Below, piece by piece: positions 50,250 to 58,026 of a DNA stretch of 64,000 nt. Every line of letters begins with the position of its first letter. Position 1 is the first letter of the stretch. A program made the translations under genes and the position numbers. The notes below the pieces were generated by a model that was given only the letters and a program-made list of their open reading frames with translations, made no database searches and was not told the DNA's origin. The DNA comes from JAEUIE01 sp047602475 (GTDB taxonomy: Bacteria; Planctomycetota; Planctomycetia; Gemmatales; HRBIN36): contig JASGHE010000002.1 of assembly GCA_047602475.1 (NCBI GenBank), positions 1,736,001-1,800,000 on the forward strand, read 5' to 3'.

Positions 50250-50888
50250 ATGACCGATCTCACACAACTGCGTAAAGAGTATTCACAGGCCGGCTTGACT
50301 GAAGCCGATCTGCATGCTGATCCCATCGAGCAGTTTCGCGGGTGGTTTCAACAGGCGCTGGCGGCAAGCCTTCCTGAACCCTATGCCATGACGCTGGCTA
50401 CCGTATCGCCGGATGGTCAGCCTTCTGCACGCATCGTCCTATTACGGCAGGTGGATCAGAAGGGTTTCCAGTTTTATACCAACTATCGAAGCCACAAAGG
50501 CACGGACCTGAGCAGCAATAATCAAGCGGCGTTGCTCTTTTACTGGGCAGAACTGGAACGACAGGTGCGAGTGGAGGGAGTCATCAGTAAGGTGGAAGAT
50601 TCCGATTCCGACAACTACTTTGCCCAACGGCCACGTGGCAGCCAGATCGCCGCTGTCGCTTCCGCACAAAGCGAAGTGATCGCTGATCGGAGCGTCTTGG
50701 AGCAGCGAGTGGCTGAACTTACCGCTGAGTTGGAGGGCAAGCCGGTCCCACGCCCTTCTCACTGGGGCGGTTACCGATTGAAACCCGACTCTCTCGAATT
50801 CTGGCAGGGCCGCCCCAGTCGATTGCATGATCGTTTGCGCTATCGTTGGGATAAGACACGGTGGATCATTGAGAGGTTGAGTCCTTAG
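50250..50888 (+). CDS. pdxH: Pyridoxamine 5'-phosphate oxidase
   Basis: A 212-residue FMN enzyme that oxidises pyridoxine/pyridoxamine 5'-phosphate to pyridoxal 5'-phosphate. Visible blocks are AMTLATVSPDGQPSARIVLL, GFQFYTNYRSHKGTDL, ALLFYWAELERQVRVEG, YFAQRPRGSQIAAVASAQS, and the C-terminal PHWGGYRLKP-like SHWGGYRLKPDSLEFWQGR with the RLHDR...W..RLSP end, all diagnostic of PdxH. Length is typical. The start follows GAGCCCG. It supplies PLP to enzymes such as HisC, encoded just downstream. Confidence 0.96.
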   Translation: MTDLTQLRKEYSQAGLTEADLHADPIEQFRGWFQQALAASLPEPYAMTLATVSPDGQPSARIVLLRQVDQKGFQFYTNYRSHKGTDLSSNNQAALLFYWAELERQVRVEGVISKVEDSDSDNYFAQRPRGSQIAAVASAQSEVIADRSVLEQRVAELTAELEGKPVPRPSHWGGYRLKPDSLEFWQGRPSRLHDRLRYRWDKTRWIIERLSP

Positions 50889-50892
50889 CATT

Positions 50893-51112
50893 CTCCCCTC
50901 TCCCTCCTGGGGAGAGGGGCTGGGGGTGAGGGGTATCTTGATCGACGTTTCAGGTTGAGGACGAGGAACATGTGATGGCTCTATTAAAAAAACAACATGG
51001 GTGAACTCGATGATTGCCCCCCTCTCCCTCTAAACGTGAGGGAACCAGAGAACCGGGGTGAACTCGATCGAAGAACCCCTAACCCCTCTCCCCGGGAGGG
51101 AGAGGGGAACCA
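50893..51112. repeat. Family E repeats, three copies
   Basis: Units at 50893-50934, 51018-51043 (partial) and 51077-51112 (inverted), all of the CCCCTCTCCC/GGGAGAGGGG type. Between them no supported gene is seen; the upstream frame of the next gene passes through them and is not used. Confidence 0.8.
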
Positions 51113-51128
51113 GACAACCAAACCAGGC

Positions 51129-51662
51129 ATGACCATGAAAATCACCTGCCCCGAATGTTCCGAACGCTTCGATGTCTCCTCCGACATGATTGGCAAGAAA
51201 GCCAAGTGTGGCGAGTGTGCTCACGTTTTTGTTGTGCCGGATCTTGTCGAGAAGAAGGCGAAGAAGCAAAAGCCCGATGTGGAAGAGGCAAGCGACATAC
51301 GGCAGACAGCATGGCTAAGTCTCTATCTGGCAGCCATATCCCTGGGAATGCTTCTTTACAGCGGTCATCAGGGAGGGATGATGGCCAGCTTACTGTTTGG
51401 TTTGGCCATCGAGACTGCCGCTCTCTATCTGGCGTGGCGTGGTTTCATGAACTCCTGGTCGCTGAGGGATGAAGAGACGGAAACCAGGTTGATCAAGACA
51501 GGCATTCTTGTGAACGGCATCTTGATGGGGTTACTAGGTCTGTCAATCCTGCTCACTGTCTACACCATGATTGGCGGCCAGAGCGCCGGCGGCATGGGTG
51601 GACTTGGCGGTCTAGATACTATCATGAAGGGCTACCAGGATGCCCTCAAGAGCATTAAGTAA
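51129..51662 (+). CDS. MJ0042-type zinc-ribbon membrane protein
   Basis: A 177-residue protein with an N-terminal zinc ribbon, CPECSERFDV and KCGECAHVF (CxxC..CxxC, MJ0042 family type). A charged linker follows, then about three hydrophobic helices (SLYLAAISLGMLLYSG, GLAIETAALYLAWRGF, LVNGILMGLLGLSILLTVY), ending in a Gly-rich tail. Many planctomycete proteins share this layout; function unknown. The ATG at 51129 follows family E repeats; an in-frame upstream start reads through the repeats and is rejected. hisC starts 9 bases after the stop. Confidence 0.8.
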   Translation: MTMKITCPECSERFDVSSDMIGKKAKCGECAHVFVVPDLVEKKAKKQKPDVEEASDIRQTAWLSLYLAAISLGMLLYSGHQGGMMASLLFGLAIETAALYLAWRGFMNSWSLRDEETETRLIKTGILVNGILMGLLGLSILLTVYTMIGGQSAGGMGGLGGLDTIMKGYQDALKSIK

Positions 51663-51671
51663 GGAAGCAGG

Positions 51672-52724
51672 ATGTCATCCACCATTCCCGATTTTGTTCG
51701 CCCCGCCATCCGGGCCATGAAGGGTTACCAGCCAGGCGAGCAGCCTCAGGGTGTCAGCAAGGTGATCAAGCTGAACACCAACGAGAACCCCTATCCGCCA
51801 TCGCCCAAAGTCTTCCAGGCGATCCAGTACGTTCTAACCGGGGATCGGCTTCGCAAGTACCCTGATCCCAATGGTTGGGACTTCCGCCACGCAGCGGGCA
51901 AGGTGCTGGGTGTCGATCCGCAGTGCATCGTCATCGGCAATGGTTCCGATGAGATTCTATCGATGGCGGTGCGGACGATGGTGCCGGAGGGTGGCGTCGT
52001 CGTTGCCCCGACACCCAGCTACATCCTCTATCACACCCTCGCACAAATCCAGGGGGCACGTCTGCTGGAGTTGCCTTTTGAAGCAGACTGGTCGCTGGAT
52101 GCAAAGAAGCTCAATGGTGTGGGGCATCTCACGTTCCTGCCGAATCCCAATTCACCGTCGGGTACTTTTATTGACCCGGAGCGACTGAAGGATTGGCCGA
52201 CGCCCTTGATACTTGATGAAGCCTACGCCGAGTTCGCAGAGACCAATGGGCTGCATCTGGCAAAGCAGAACCCCCACATCATCGTCAGCAGGACGTTCAG
52301 CAAGGCCTACTCGCTGGCTGGCATCCGCTTTGGTTTTGCCGTTGCTCATCCGAGCGTGGCTGAAGAATTCTACAAGGTGAAGGATTCGTACAACTGCGAC
52401 GTGCTTTCGCTGGCTGCTGCTACTGCTGCGATTATGGATCAAGAGTATCTGCACGAGACTCGGAACAAGATTCTGAACACTCGCGCCAGGTTGCAGCGAG
52501 AACTGGATCGCCTCGGTTTCAAAACGCTGCCCAGCCACGCCAACTTCATCTGGTGCCGTTATCCGGATCGGTTTGAGAAGAGCATCTATGATGAGTTGAA
52601 GAACCGGGGCATTCTTATTCGGTACTTCCATTACCCCAACTGGGGCAATGGGCTGCGCATCTCCGTGGGGACGGATGGGGAGATCGATCGGTTGTTGGAG
52701 GAGTTGAAGTCGATTCTTCAATGA
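51672..52724 (+). CDS. hisC: Histidinol-phosphate aminotransferase
   Basis: A 350-residue class I/II PLP aminotransferase that converts imidazole acetol phosphate to histidinol phosphate in histidine synthesis. Markers are VIKLNTNENPYPPSPKV, the early GNGSDEIL block, NPNSPSGTF (Asn ligand), LDEAYAEF (Asp-Tyr ligands), and the PLP-lysine motif SRTFSKAYSLAGIR with Lys211. It ends with LRISVGTDGEIDRLLEEL. AAGGAAG lies 6 bases before the ATG. It may be co-transcribed with the zinc-ribbon protein 9 bases upstream. Confidence 0.95.
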   Translation: MSSTIPDFVRPAIRAMKGYQPGEQPQGVSKVIKLNTNENPYPPSPKVFQAIQYVLTGDRLRKYPDPNGWDFRHAAGKVLGVDPQCIVIGNGSDEILSMAVRTMVPEGGVVVAPTPSYILYHTLAQIQGARLLELPFEADWSLDAKKLNGVGHLTFLPNPNSPSGTFIDPERLKDWPTPLILDEAYAEFAETNGLHLAKQNPHIIVSRTFSKAYSLAGIRFGFAVAHPSVAEEFYKVKDSYNCDVLSLAAATAAIMDQEYLHETRNKILNTRARLQRELDRLGFKTLPSHANFIWCRYPDRFEKSIYDELKNRGILIRYFHYPNWGNGLRISVGTDGEIDRLLEELKSILQ

Positions 52725-52740
52725 CGATTATTATCTGGTT

Positions 52741-53000
52741 CCCCTCTCCCCTGGAGGGAGAGGGGTTAGGGGTGAGGGGGTCTGTTGATCGAGTTTACCC
52801 ATGTTGGTTTTTCCTGAATCGCAGCCAGTAAGTTGACCGTTCTTTCGTTCTCAACCTGAAGAGTCGATTGAGTACCCCCTCACCCCCCGGCCCCTCTCCC
52901 TCCGGGGGAGAGGGGAGCATGAATGATCACCTCTCCGCTCACGACTTCCGGCAGGCGTTGCAGCCCGTCCACGGTCAGAGACCGGGGACGAGAAGAGTCT
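52741..53000. repeat. Family E (two copies) and partial family F repeat
   Basis: Copies at 52741-52780 and, inverted, 52876-52917, followed at 52944-53000 by ACTTCCGGCAGGCGTTGCAG and CAGAGACCGGGGACGAGAAG of family F. They fill the hisC-esterase gap. Confidence 0.75.
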
Positions 53001-53049
53001 GTTTTCGATACAACAATACCAGTCCCAGTATCACCCAACGGATCCATCC

Positions 53050-54531
53050 ATGCGACGATACCTTGCTCTGTTACTCGTGCTGTACTGCGCAGCGATGCTG
53101 CCGGCTCAAGATACTTCAACCAAGCCACAGTTCACCGTCACATTCACCAAGGAAGTGAGCGACAAGCCATTCACCGGGCGGGTGCTGATCATGCTGGGGC
53201 GCAGCGGTGAGCCACGCAACGGGCCGAACTGGTTTGGGCCGCTGCCGTTCTTCGCTCAAGACGTGAAGGACGTGAAGCCTGGTGAGCCGATCATCATTGG
53301 TAACGAGGCGATTGGCTTCCCGGGCCCGTTGGCGCAACTCCCAGCTAAGGAGTATGTCATTCAGGCAGTGCTCGATCTGGATCAGGCGAACACGCACCGC
53401 ATCGGCTCGGCGCCGGGCAACGGGTACAGTCAGCCTGTAACCGCCATGCTCGATCCAAAGAAAGGCTTCAACATCGATCTGAAGATCGATACCGTGGCCA
53501 AAGAATCGGCTTTCCGTGAGACCGACAACATCAAACTAGTTGAGATCGAAAGCAAACTGCTCAGCGCGTTTCACGGCAAGCCCATCAAGCTGCGGGCCGG
53601 CGTGAAGCTGCCCAAGAGCTTTGCCACGAGTCCGGACAAGAAGTACCCCATCCTCTTTGATATCCCCGGCTTCGGCGGCAACCATCGTTCTGTGAGTAGG
53701 GATTCCTTCACTTCAAAAATGCCTGTCGAAATGATCTATGTCGTCCTCGACCCGGATTGCCGAACGGGGCATCATGTGTTCGCTGATTCGGCCAACAATG
53801 GCCCATATGGTCAAGCCCTCATCGAAGAGTTGATCCCGGAGATCGAGAGACGGTTCCGGGGCATCGGCCAGCCGACTGCCCGTTTCCTTACGGGGCACTC
53901 CTCCGGCGGGTGGAGCAGCCTCTGGCTACAGGTGACCTACCCCGACTTCTTCGGGGGCACCTGGTCGACAGCTCCTGATCCTGTCGATTTTCGTGACTTC
54001 CAGCGCATCAATCTTTACGAGCCGGGAGCGAATATGTTTACAGAGGCCAACGGGGCCTCGCGCCCGTTGGCACGAAACGGGGACAAGCCGGTCATCTACT
54101 ACAAGCCGTTCGCGGATATGGAGGTAGTTATGGGGCGTGGCGGGCAGCTTTTCAGTTTCGAGGCGGTCTTCAGCCCCAAGGATGGCAACGGTCAGCCTCG
54201 CCCGCTCTGGAACCGAACGACCGGCGCTGTCGATCCGGAAACGGCCCGTTACTGGGAGAAGTACGACATCGCCCTGCAACTCAAACGCCACTGGGACACG
54301 CTGGGCCCCAAGCTCAAAGGCAAGATTCATGTCTTCATGGGCGATAAGGATACGTTCTACCTGGATGGAGCAAGCAAACTCCTGAAGGCTGATCTCGCCA
54401 AGCTCGGTTCCGATGCTGTTGTCGAGATTGTGCCGGGCAAGGATCATAGCACCCTGATGTCGCAGCAACTAATCAATCGCATTGCCAACGAGATGGCTGA
54501 CACCTTCAAGAAACACCACCCTACTCCGTAA
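53050..54531 (+). CDS. Exported alpha/beta-hydrolase, enterochelin-esterase-like
   Basis: A 493-residue secreted esterase: signal peptide (residues 1-19, ending MLPAQ), a beta-rich N-terminal domain, then an alpha/beta-hydrolase with YPILFDIPGFGGNHRS, ARFLTGHSSGGWSSLWL (nucleophile Ser in GHSSGG) and a late His segment PGKDHSTLM. The Asp is probably in HVFMGDKDTFYLDG. This layout matches siderophore/D-type esterases (Fes/IroE-like) and feruloyl esterases; the substrate is unresolved. It is followed 12 bases later by a membrane-protein gene. Confidence 0.85.
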   Translation: MRRYLALLLVLYCAAMLPAQDTSTKPQFTVTFTKEVSDKPFTGRVLIMLGRSGEPRNGPNWFGPLPFFAQDVKDVKPGEPIIIGNEAIGFPGPLAQLPAKEYVIQAVLDLDQANTHRIGSAPGNGYSQPVTAMLDPKKGFNIDLKIDTVAKESAFRETDNIKLVEIESKLLSAFHGKPIKLRAGVKLPKSFATSPDKKYPILFDIPGFGGNHRSVSRDSFTSKMPVEMIYVVLDPDCRTGHHVFADSANNGPYGQALIEELIPEIERRFRGIGQPTARFLTGHSSGGWSSLWLQVTYPDFFGGTWSTAPDPVDFRDFQRINLYEPGANMFTEANGASRPLARNGDKPVIYYKPFADMEVVMGRGGQLFSFEAVFSPKDGNGQPRPLWNRTTGAVDPETARYWEKYDIALQLKRHWDTLGPKLKGKIHVFMGDKDTFYLDGASKLLKADLAKLGSDAVVEIVPGKDHSTLMSQQLINRIANEMADTFKKHHPTP

Positions 54532-54542
54532 AGGAGCTACTG

Positions 54543-55157
54543 ATGTCGAACGAGATGACGCAGCCAGAGCCCATTCCTGATCGTCACCCGCTGGGTCTAC
54601 CTGCGGGCAGTATCCGGGCGATCCTGTCGATCGGCATCGCCGGCGCGTTTTTGACCTATCTGTGTCATCCCAAGTCGGATCATGTTCCGCTCTATATTCA
54701 GTTGATGACCTTCGGGTTGTTCCTCTTCTTTGCCAGCCATGGGCGTAGCATCGGCGTCAGTGGGCATTCGCCGCTGTACCTGCCGCGTGGCACGCTTCGC
54801 TTTCTGCTGGTGGCGGTGATTGTCGGCGTTGTGGTCTGGCAATGCTGGCTTGATCTGAATGGTGTGATCAACCGGATGCGACCCAATGAAATAGAGATGC
54901 AGCATTGGGCGCTGCTATTTGCTTGTACTTCGGGAGGTTTTTTCATTGGCTGGCTGCTGGCTCGCGGCCCCTGGCGAACGATCCCCGCTTTTCAGGACTT
55001 CCTTGCTTGGGCGGCCATCGTGGCGCTGCTCATGGTGCTGTTCGAGACATTATGGAAAGGCTTCATCGATCCAAAGGCGGAACTCGTCACGAACCGATCG
55101 ACCTGGGAAGCGGTTCTGCTCGGTGTCGTCTCGTTCTACTTCGGTTCACGAACCTAG
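54543..55157 (+). CDS. Multi-pass membrane protein, hypothetical
   Basis: A 204-residue protein with about five transmembrane helices (GSIRAILSIGIAGAFLTYL, YIQLMTFGLFLFFASHG, LRFLLVAVIVGVVVWQCW, then two more). No conserved catalytic residues are evident. AAGGAG lies 6 bases before the ATG. It is 12 bases downstream of the esterase gene and probably co-transcribed. Function unknown. Confidence 0.75.
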   Translation: MSNEMTQPEPIPDRHPLGLPAGSIRAILSIGIAGAFLTYLCHPKSDHVPLYIQLMTFGLFLFFASHGRSIGVSGHSPLYLPRGTLRFLLVAVIVGVVVWQCWLDLNGVINRMRPNEIEMQHWALLFACTSGGFFIGWLLARGPWRTIPAFQDFLAWAAIVALLMVLFETLWKGFIDPKAELVTNRSTWEAVLLGVVSFYFGSRT

Positions 55158-55165
55158 TGGCTACT

Positions 55166-55263
55166 GTGGCAGGGTTATTCGGTACGCCGAATGACCCTGC
55201 TGAACGTGCAGCATCTTTGTAGCTTCACAGGGTCATGCATGAGTACATGCATAACCCTGCCAC
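55166..55263. repeat. Family D double-hairpin repeat, copy 2
   Basis: GTGGCAGGGTT/AACCCTGCCAC ends. Left hairpin ATTCGG-TACG-CCGAAT, right hairpin ATGCATG-AGTA-CATGCAT, spacer AACGTGCAGCATC. The stems differ from copies 1 and 3 but stay paired. Confidence 0.88.
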
Positions 55264-55307
55264 AGCTGTCGAGTTTTCCAACAGGCACCTGCGGGGAAGG
55301 CCAATCC

Positions 55308-55976
55308 ATGTACAGCCCCGTCCCGACACGAGGCCCTGTTACCCGGTTCGAGTGGTGGTTTGCCGGGCTGTTTCTGGTGGTCATTCTGGGACTGTTCGTC
55401 GCTGACATCATTCACGACTACACACCCGTCAAGTTGAGCGCACTGCTGGTCGTCTTGTTCTGGATTCCGCTGCTGGCGCTGCACGAAGCCGGGCATGCAT
55501 TGGTAGCGTGGCTATTAGGCTGGCGTGTCGTCATGATCGTGATCGGCATGGGACGAGTGCTTGGCAGCTTTCGCATCGGGACTGCTCAAGTGGAAGTCCG
55601 CATCGCTCCGGTAGAAGGCTTCGTTCGCTGCTATCCCACCAATCTGTTCCTGCCAGGACTGAAGAACGCTCTCATCTTTCTGGCTGGGCCTGGCGTGGAG
55701 CTGCTCTTGGCCTGGATCATCCTGGTCGTCATCGGGCCGGATCAACTGCTGGCCCCCACCGATGATTACTCGATCATCTTCTGGCAGAGCCTGGCAGCGG
55801 CGGCAACCTCGCAGGCAGTGATTAACCTCATTCCCATGGCTACAGCGACTCATGAAGGCGAGGTCGTCAGCGATGGTTTGGGGTTTATTCGCAGTCTCTT
55901 CACAAGCAGCGAAAGGTATGCTGAGATGCTGGCCAGGCTAGATGAGGCGGAGCTTGAGGCGGGTAGGGAAGGGTAA
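55308..55976 (+). CDS. M50-type membrane metallopeptidase-like protein
   Basis: A 222-residue polytopic protein with HEAGHALVAWLL (HExxH, His59/Glu60/His63) inside a hydrophobic segment, typical of site-2-protease-like intramembrane peptidases. The INLIPMATATHEG segment near residue 170 resembles the NLIP/LDG motif, but the usual Asp is not where expected, so activity is uncertain. About five hydrophobic helices. GGGGAAGG precedes the ATG at 55308. Its small size suggests a minimal M50 protein. Confidence 0.75.
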   Translation: MYSPVPTRGPVTRFEWWFAGLFLVVILGLFVADIIHDYTPVKLSALLVVLFWIPLLALHEAGHALVAWLLGWRVVMIVIGMGRVLGSFRIGTAQVEVRIAPVEGFVRCYPTNLFLPGLKNALIFLAGPGVELLLAWIILVVIGPDQLLAPTDDYSIIFWQSLAAAATSQAVINLIPMATATHEGEVVSDGLGFIRSLFTSSERYAEMLARLDEAELEAGREG

Positions 55977-56009
55977 GTTTGCCGGTTTTCAATACCAAGA
56001 GAATTATCG

Positions 56010-56464
56010 ATGAGCAAACTCGCCCAACGCTGCCTGGCTTGCTTGGCAATAGTGCTCTATCTGACGTCATTGTTTTTGCCGACATGCGCGCCTTTCAAGC
56101 CGTCATTCAGCACTACAACTTACTGTGGTGCTGAGGCTGTAGAAGTTTGTTGGCGAGCTCTGTTTCATTTTGATGCAGGTGAGGTCGACTGTTGGGTACT
56201 CGTAGGAGCCTGGTGCGCAACTTACTCATCTGGTTGGCGGTGGCAGCCGCTTTTGCAGGTGGGCGTCGTATTTGTTGGGTCGCATCTGTGCTCGGGGTTT
56301 TCTTTTGTCTGCTGGTGCTAGATCAGTACGGAGTCATGATCAGAGGTCTTCCGGGATACTGGGTATGGCTCAGTTCATTTGTCGTATTGATGATGGGGAG
56401 CAGTGTGAGATGGAAGACCCGCAGCTTGACAGCTACCACTGAACCCGCCTCCAACCCATGGTGA
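56010..56464 (+). pseudogene. Membrane protein interrupted by a frameshift
   Basis: The first frame (from ATG 56010) starts with a hydrophobic N terminus (RCLACLAIVLYLTSLFLP) and ends in GEVDCWVLVGAWC. The second frame continues NLLIWLAVAAAFAGG, then two more helices (WVASVLGVFFCLLVL, WVWLSSFVVLMMGSS). They join near 56219 if one base is missing, giving about 151 residues and four helices. Function unknown. Confidence 0.55.
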
Positions 56465-57040
56465 GTGTTGTCCGATTCACAAGTCATCACCCAAACCCGG
56501 CATTGGATTTCCTCGGTCGTCATCGGGTTGAACCTCTGTCCGTTCGCCCAGCGTGTCTTCAAGGCCGAGCAGATTCGCTACAGCGTGACCGATACCGACG
56601 ATCAGGAAACCCTGCTCCAATTCCTTTCAGACGAGTTGATCCTGCTGAGTCAGAGTGAAACCGTCGAGACGACTCTGGTTATTCATCCCAACGTACTGGG
56701 AAACTTCCTCGATTACGTTGACTTCCTGGCCATCGCCGATCAGCGCCTTCGAGCCTTGCGTCTGCAGGGTGTCATTCAGATAGCCAGCTTTCATCCTCAG
56801 TATCAGTTTGCGGATACTGAACCCGAGGCGGTCGAGAACTACACCAACCGCTCGCCCTATCCCATGCTGCATCTACTGCGTGAAGCGAGCATCTCGAAAG
56901 TGGCGACCGATCCCGACGCTCTCCTGGAAATACCGGTTCGCAACAAGAAGTTGTTAAAGACGATGGGACTGGAAAAGATGAAGGAGTTGCTCAAGTCGAA
57001 GAATAATACCCCACCCAACCTCCCCCCAAACTTCTGTTGA
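56465..57040 (+). CDS. DUF1415 family protein
   Basis: A 191-residue protein that fits DUF1415: TRHWISSVVIGLNLCPFAQRV at the start of the domain, ETTLVIHPNVLGNFLDYVDF, IQIASFHPQYQFADTEPEA, and NYTNRSPYPMLHLLREASIS. The family is conserved but uncharacterised. The frame starts at GTG 56465. The last residues (NNTPPNLPPNFC) read through a family K repeat, so the native C terminus may have been replaced or extended by it. Confidence 0.88.
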   Translation: MLSDSQVITQTRHWISSVVIGLNLCPFAQRVFKAEQIRYSVTDTDDQETLLQFLSDELILLSQSETVETTLVIHPNVLGNFLDYVDFLAIADQRLRALRLQGVIQIASFHPQYQFADTEPEAVENYTNRSPYPMLHLLREASISKVATDPDALLEIPVRNKKLLKTMGLEKMKELLKSKNNTPPNLPPNFC

Positions 57041-57053
57041 TGAGGGGAGGAGC
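57008..57053. repeat. Family K repeat at the 3' end of the DUF1415 gene
   Basis: CCCCACCCAACCTCCCC...GGGGAGG, overlapping the last codons and stop of the DUF1415 frame. Confidence 0.7.
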
Positions 57054-57151
57054 CGGCGAAATTGACGAACCTATGTCCCATTCACCAAGTTCGCCTTAAC
57101 AGGTTGTGACGAACCCTGTACACTACCAGAGAAGCCCAAGAAGAAGAGAAC

Positions 57152-57412
57152 ATGTTTCAACCAAAGAAGTTCATGAACGCGGTGCAGTTTGGCAATGGGT
57201 TTAAGTACGTCTGCAAACTCTGCGGCCACGATGTCGACAAGCAATTCAGCGCCCTGGAAGTGCTTCGGCTGAAAGAAACCGAGCATGCCGACGGCACCGA
57301 CGAGCATCAACGCCAGCTCGAAGCGGTCTGGAAGAAGCACAAGTGCAGCCCCGAACGACCGGTACGCTTCAAGAAGCAGCAGCGAACCATTCCGAAGTCG
57401 ACTGAGAAGTAG
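57152..57412 (+). CDS. Small hypothetical protein with CxxC
   Basis: An 86-residue basic soluble protein: KKFMNAVQFGNGFKYVCKLC, a CxxC followed by HDVDKQF, then a long charged helix (LEVLRLKETEHADGTDEHQR) and KHKCSPERPVRFKKQQ. One zinc site is possible. No known family. A purine-rich AAGAAGAGAA precedes the ATG. Confidence 0.6.
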   Translation: MFQPKKFMNAVQFGNGFKYVCKLCGHDVDKQFSALEVLRLKETEHADGTDEHQRQLEAVWKKHKCSPERPVRFKKQQRTIPKSTEK

Positions 57413-57428
57413 ATTATCAACACCATCG

Positions 57429-57890
57429 CCATGGCAGCCTGAAGCGCCAGTTTAGAAGTTGCGCGTAACACGGGTTTGCTTTCATCGTGGCAACGAAATG
57501 TTGATGGGTTTGTGGCCTGAAAGGCCAGTGGCGAACAGCCCAGGGTTGCCGGAGCAAGCGCAGCGATGCGTAGGCTACCCTGGGTAAGGTAGTGTCTTAG
57601 CCTTTTCTTTTCCCTGATAAGGGATACGGAGACGCCATCTATGACAATCGTCCCGTCGCCCTACAGGCGACAATCTATTTGTTGTGTTTAACCCAGGGTA
57701 GCCTTCACATCGCTTCGCTCGTTTCGGCAACCCTGGGCTGTTCGCCCCAGGCCTTTCAGGCCAAATGCGACTCTATTCATGATGGAAGTATGTGCTTGTC
57801 GGTAGGGTGCGCAATTTCAAAGAGAGCAAGCGAGGGTGGACCTTGCGATTGCACGCGCCCCCTCGCTGGCGCTTCAGGCTGCCATGGTGA
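57429..57890. repeat. Family C repeat copy 4, split by an inserted element
   Basis: The outer arms CCATGGCAGCCTGAAGCGCC (57430) and complement (to 57890) with the centre TTGCGATTGCACGCG belong to family C. They are separated by the insertion at 57451-57822. The rest of the 57413-58026 spacer shows no gene apart from these elements. Confidence 0.8.
57451..57822. mobile_element. Palindromic MITE-like element inserted into the family C repeat
   Basis: About 372 bp with end sequences TTTAGAAGTTGCGC and GCGCAATTTCAAAG (inverted). Inside are two 75-bp inverted arms (57510-57585 and 57689-57766), sharing GGCGAACAGCCCAGGGTTGC and complement, around a 103-bp loop. No open frame for a transposase is present, so it would need mobilisation in trans. 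Confidence 0.65.
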
Positions 57891-58026
57891 CACGCTCACT
57901 CGCTTCTCATGAACTCCCAACGTGGCCGGATTGTCAAGGCGACCCTCATTCTGCTTTGATATAATCCCACATAATCACTCATTTGCCTGCCGGCAGTGAA
58001 CGCACTGCACTGGGAGACCACGCACC

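Noticed and set aside
57979..58026. Possible CRISPR array in the 57.4-58.0 kb repeats
   Set aside because: The repeats there are inverted, not regularly spaced direct repeats with unique spacers; no cas gene is near. No CRISPR was found anywhere in the window.
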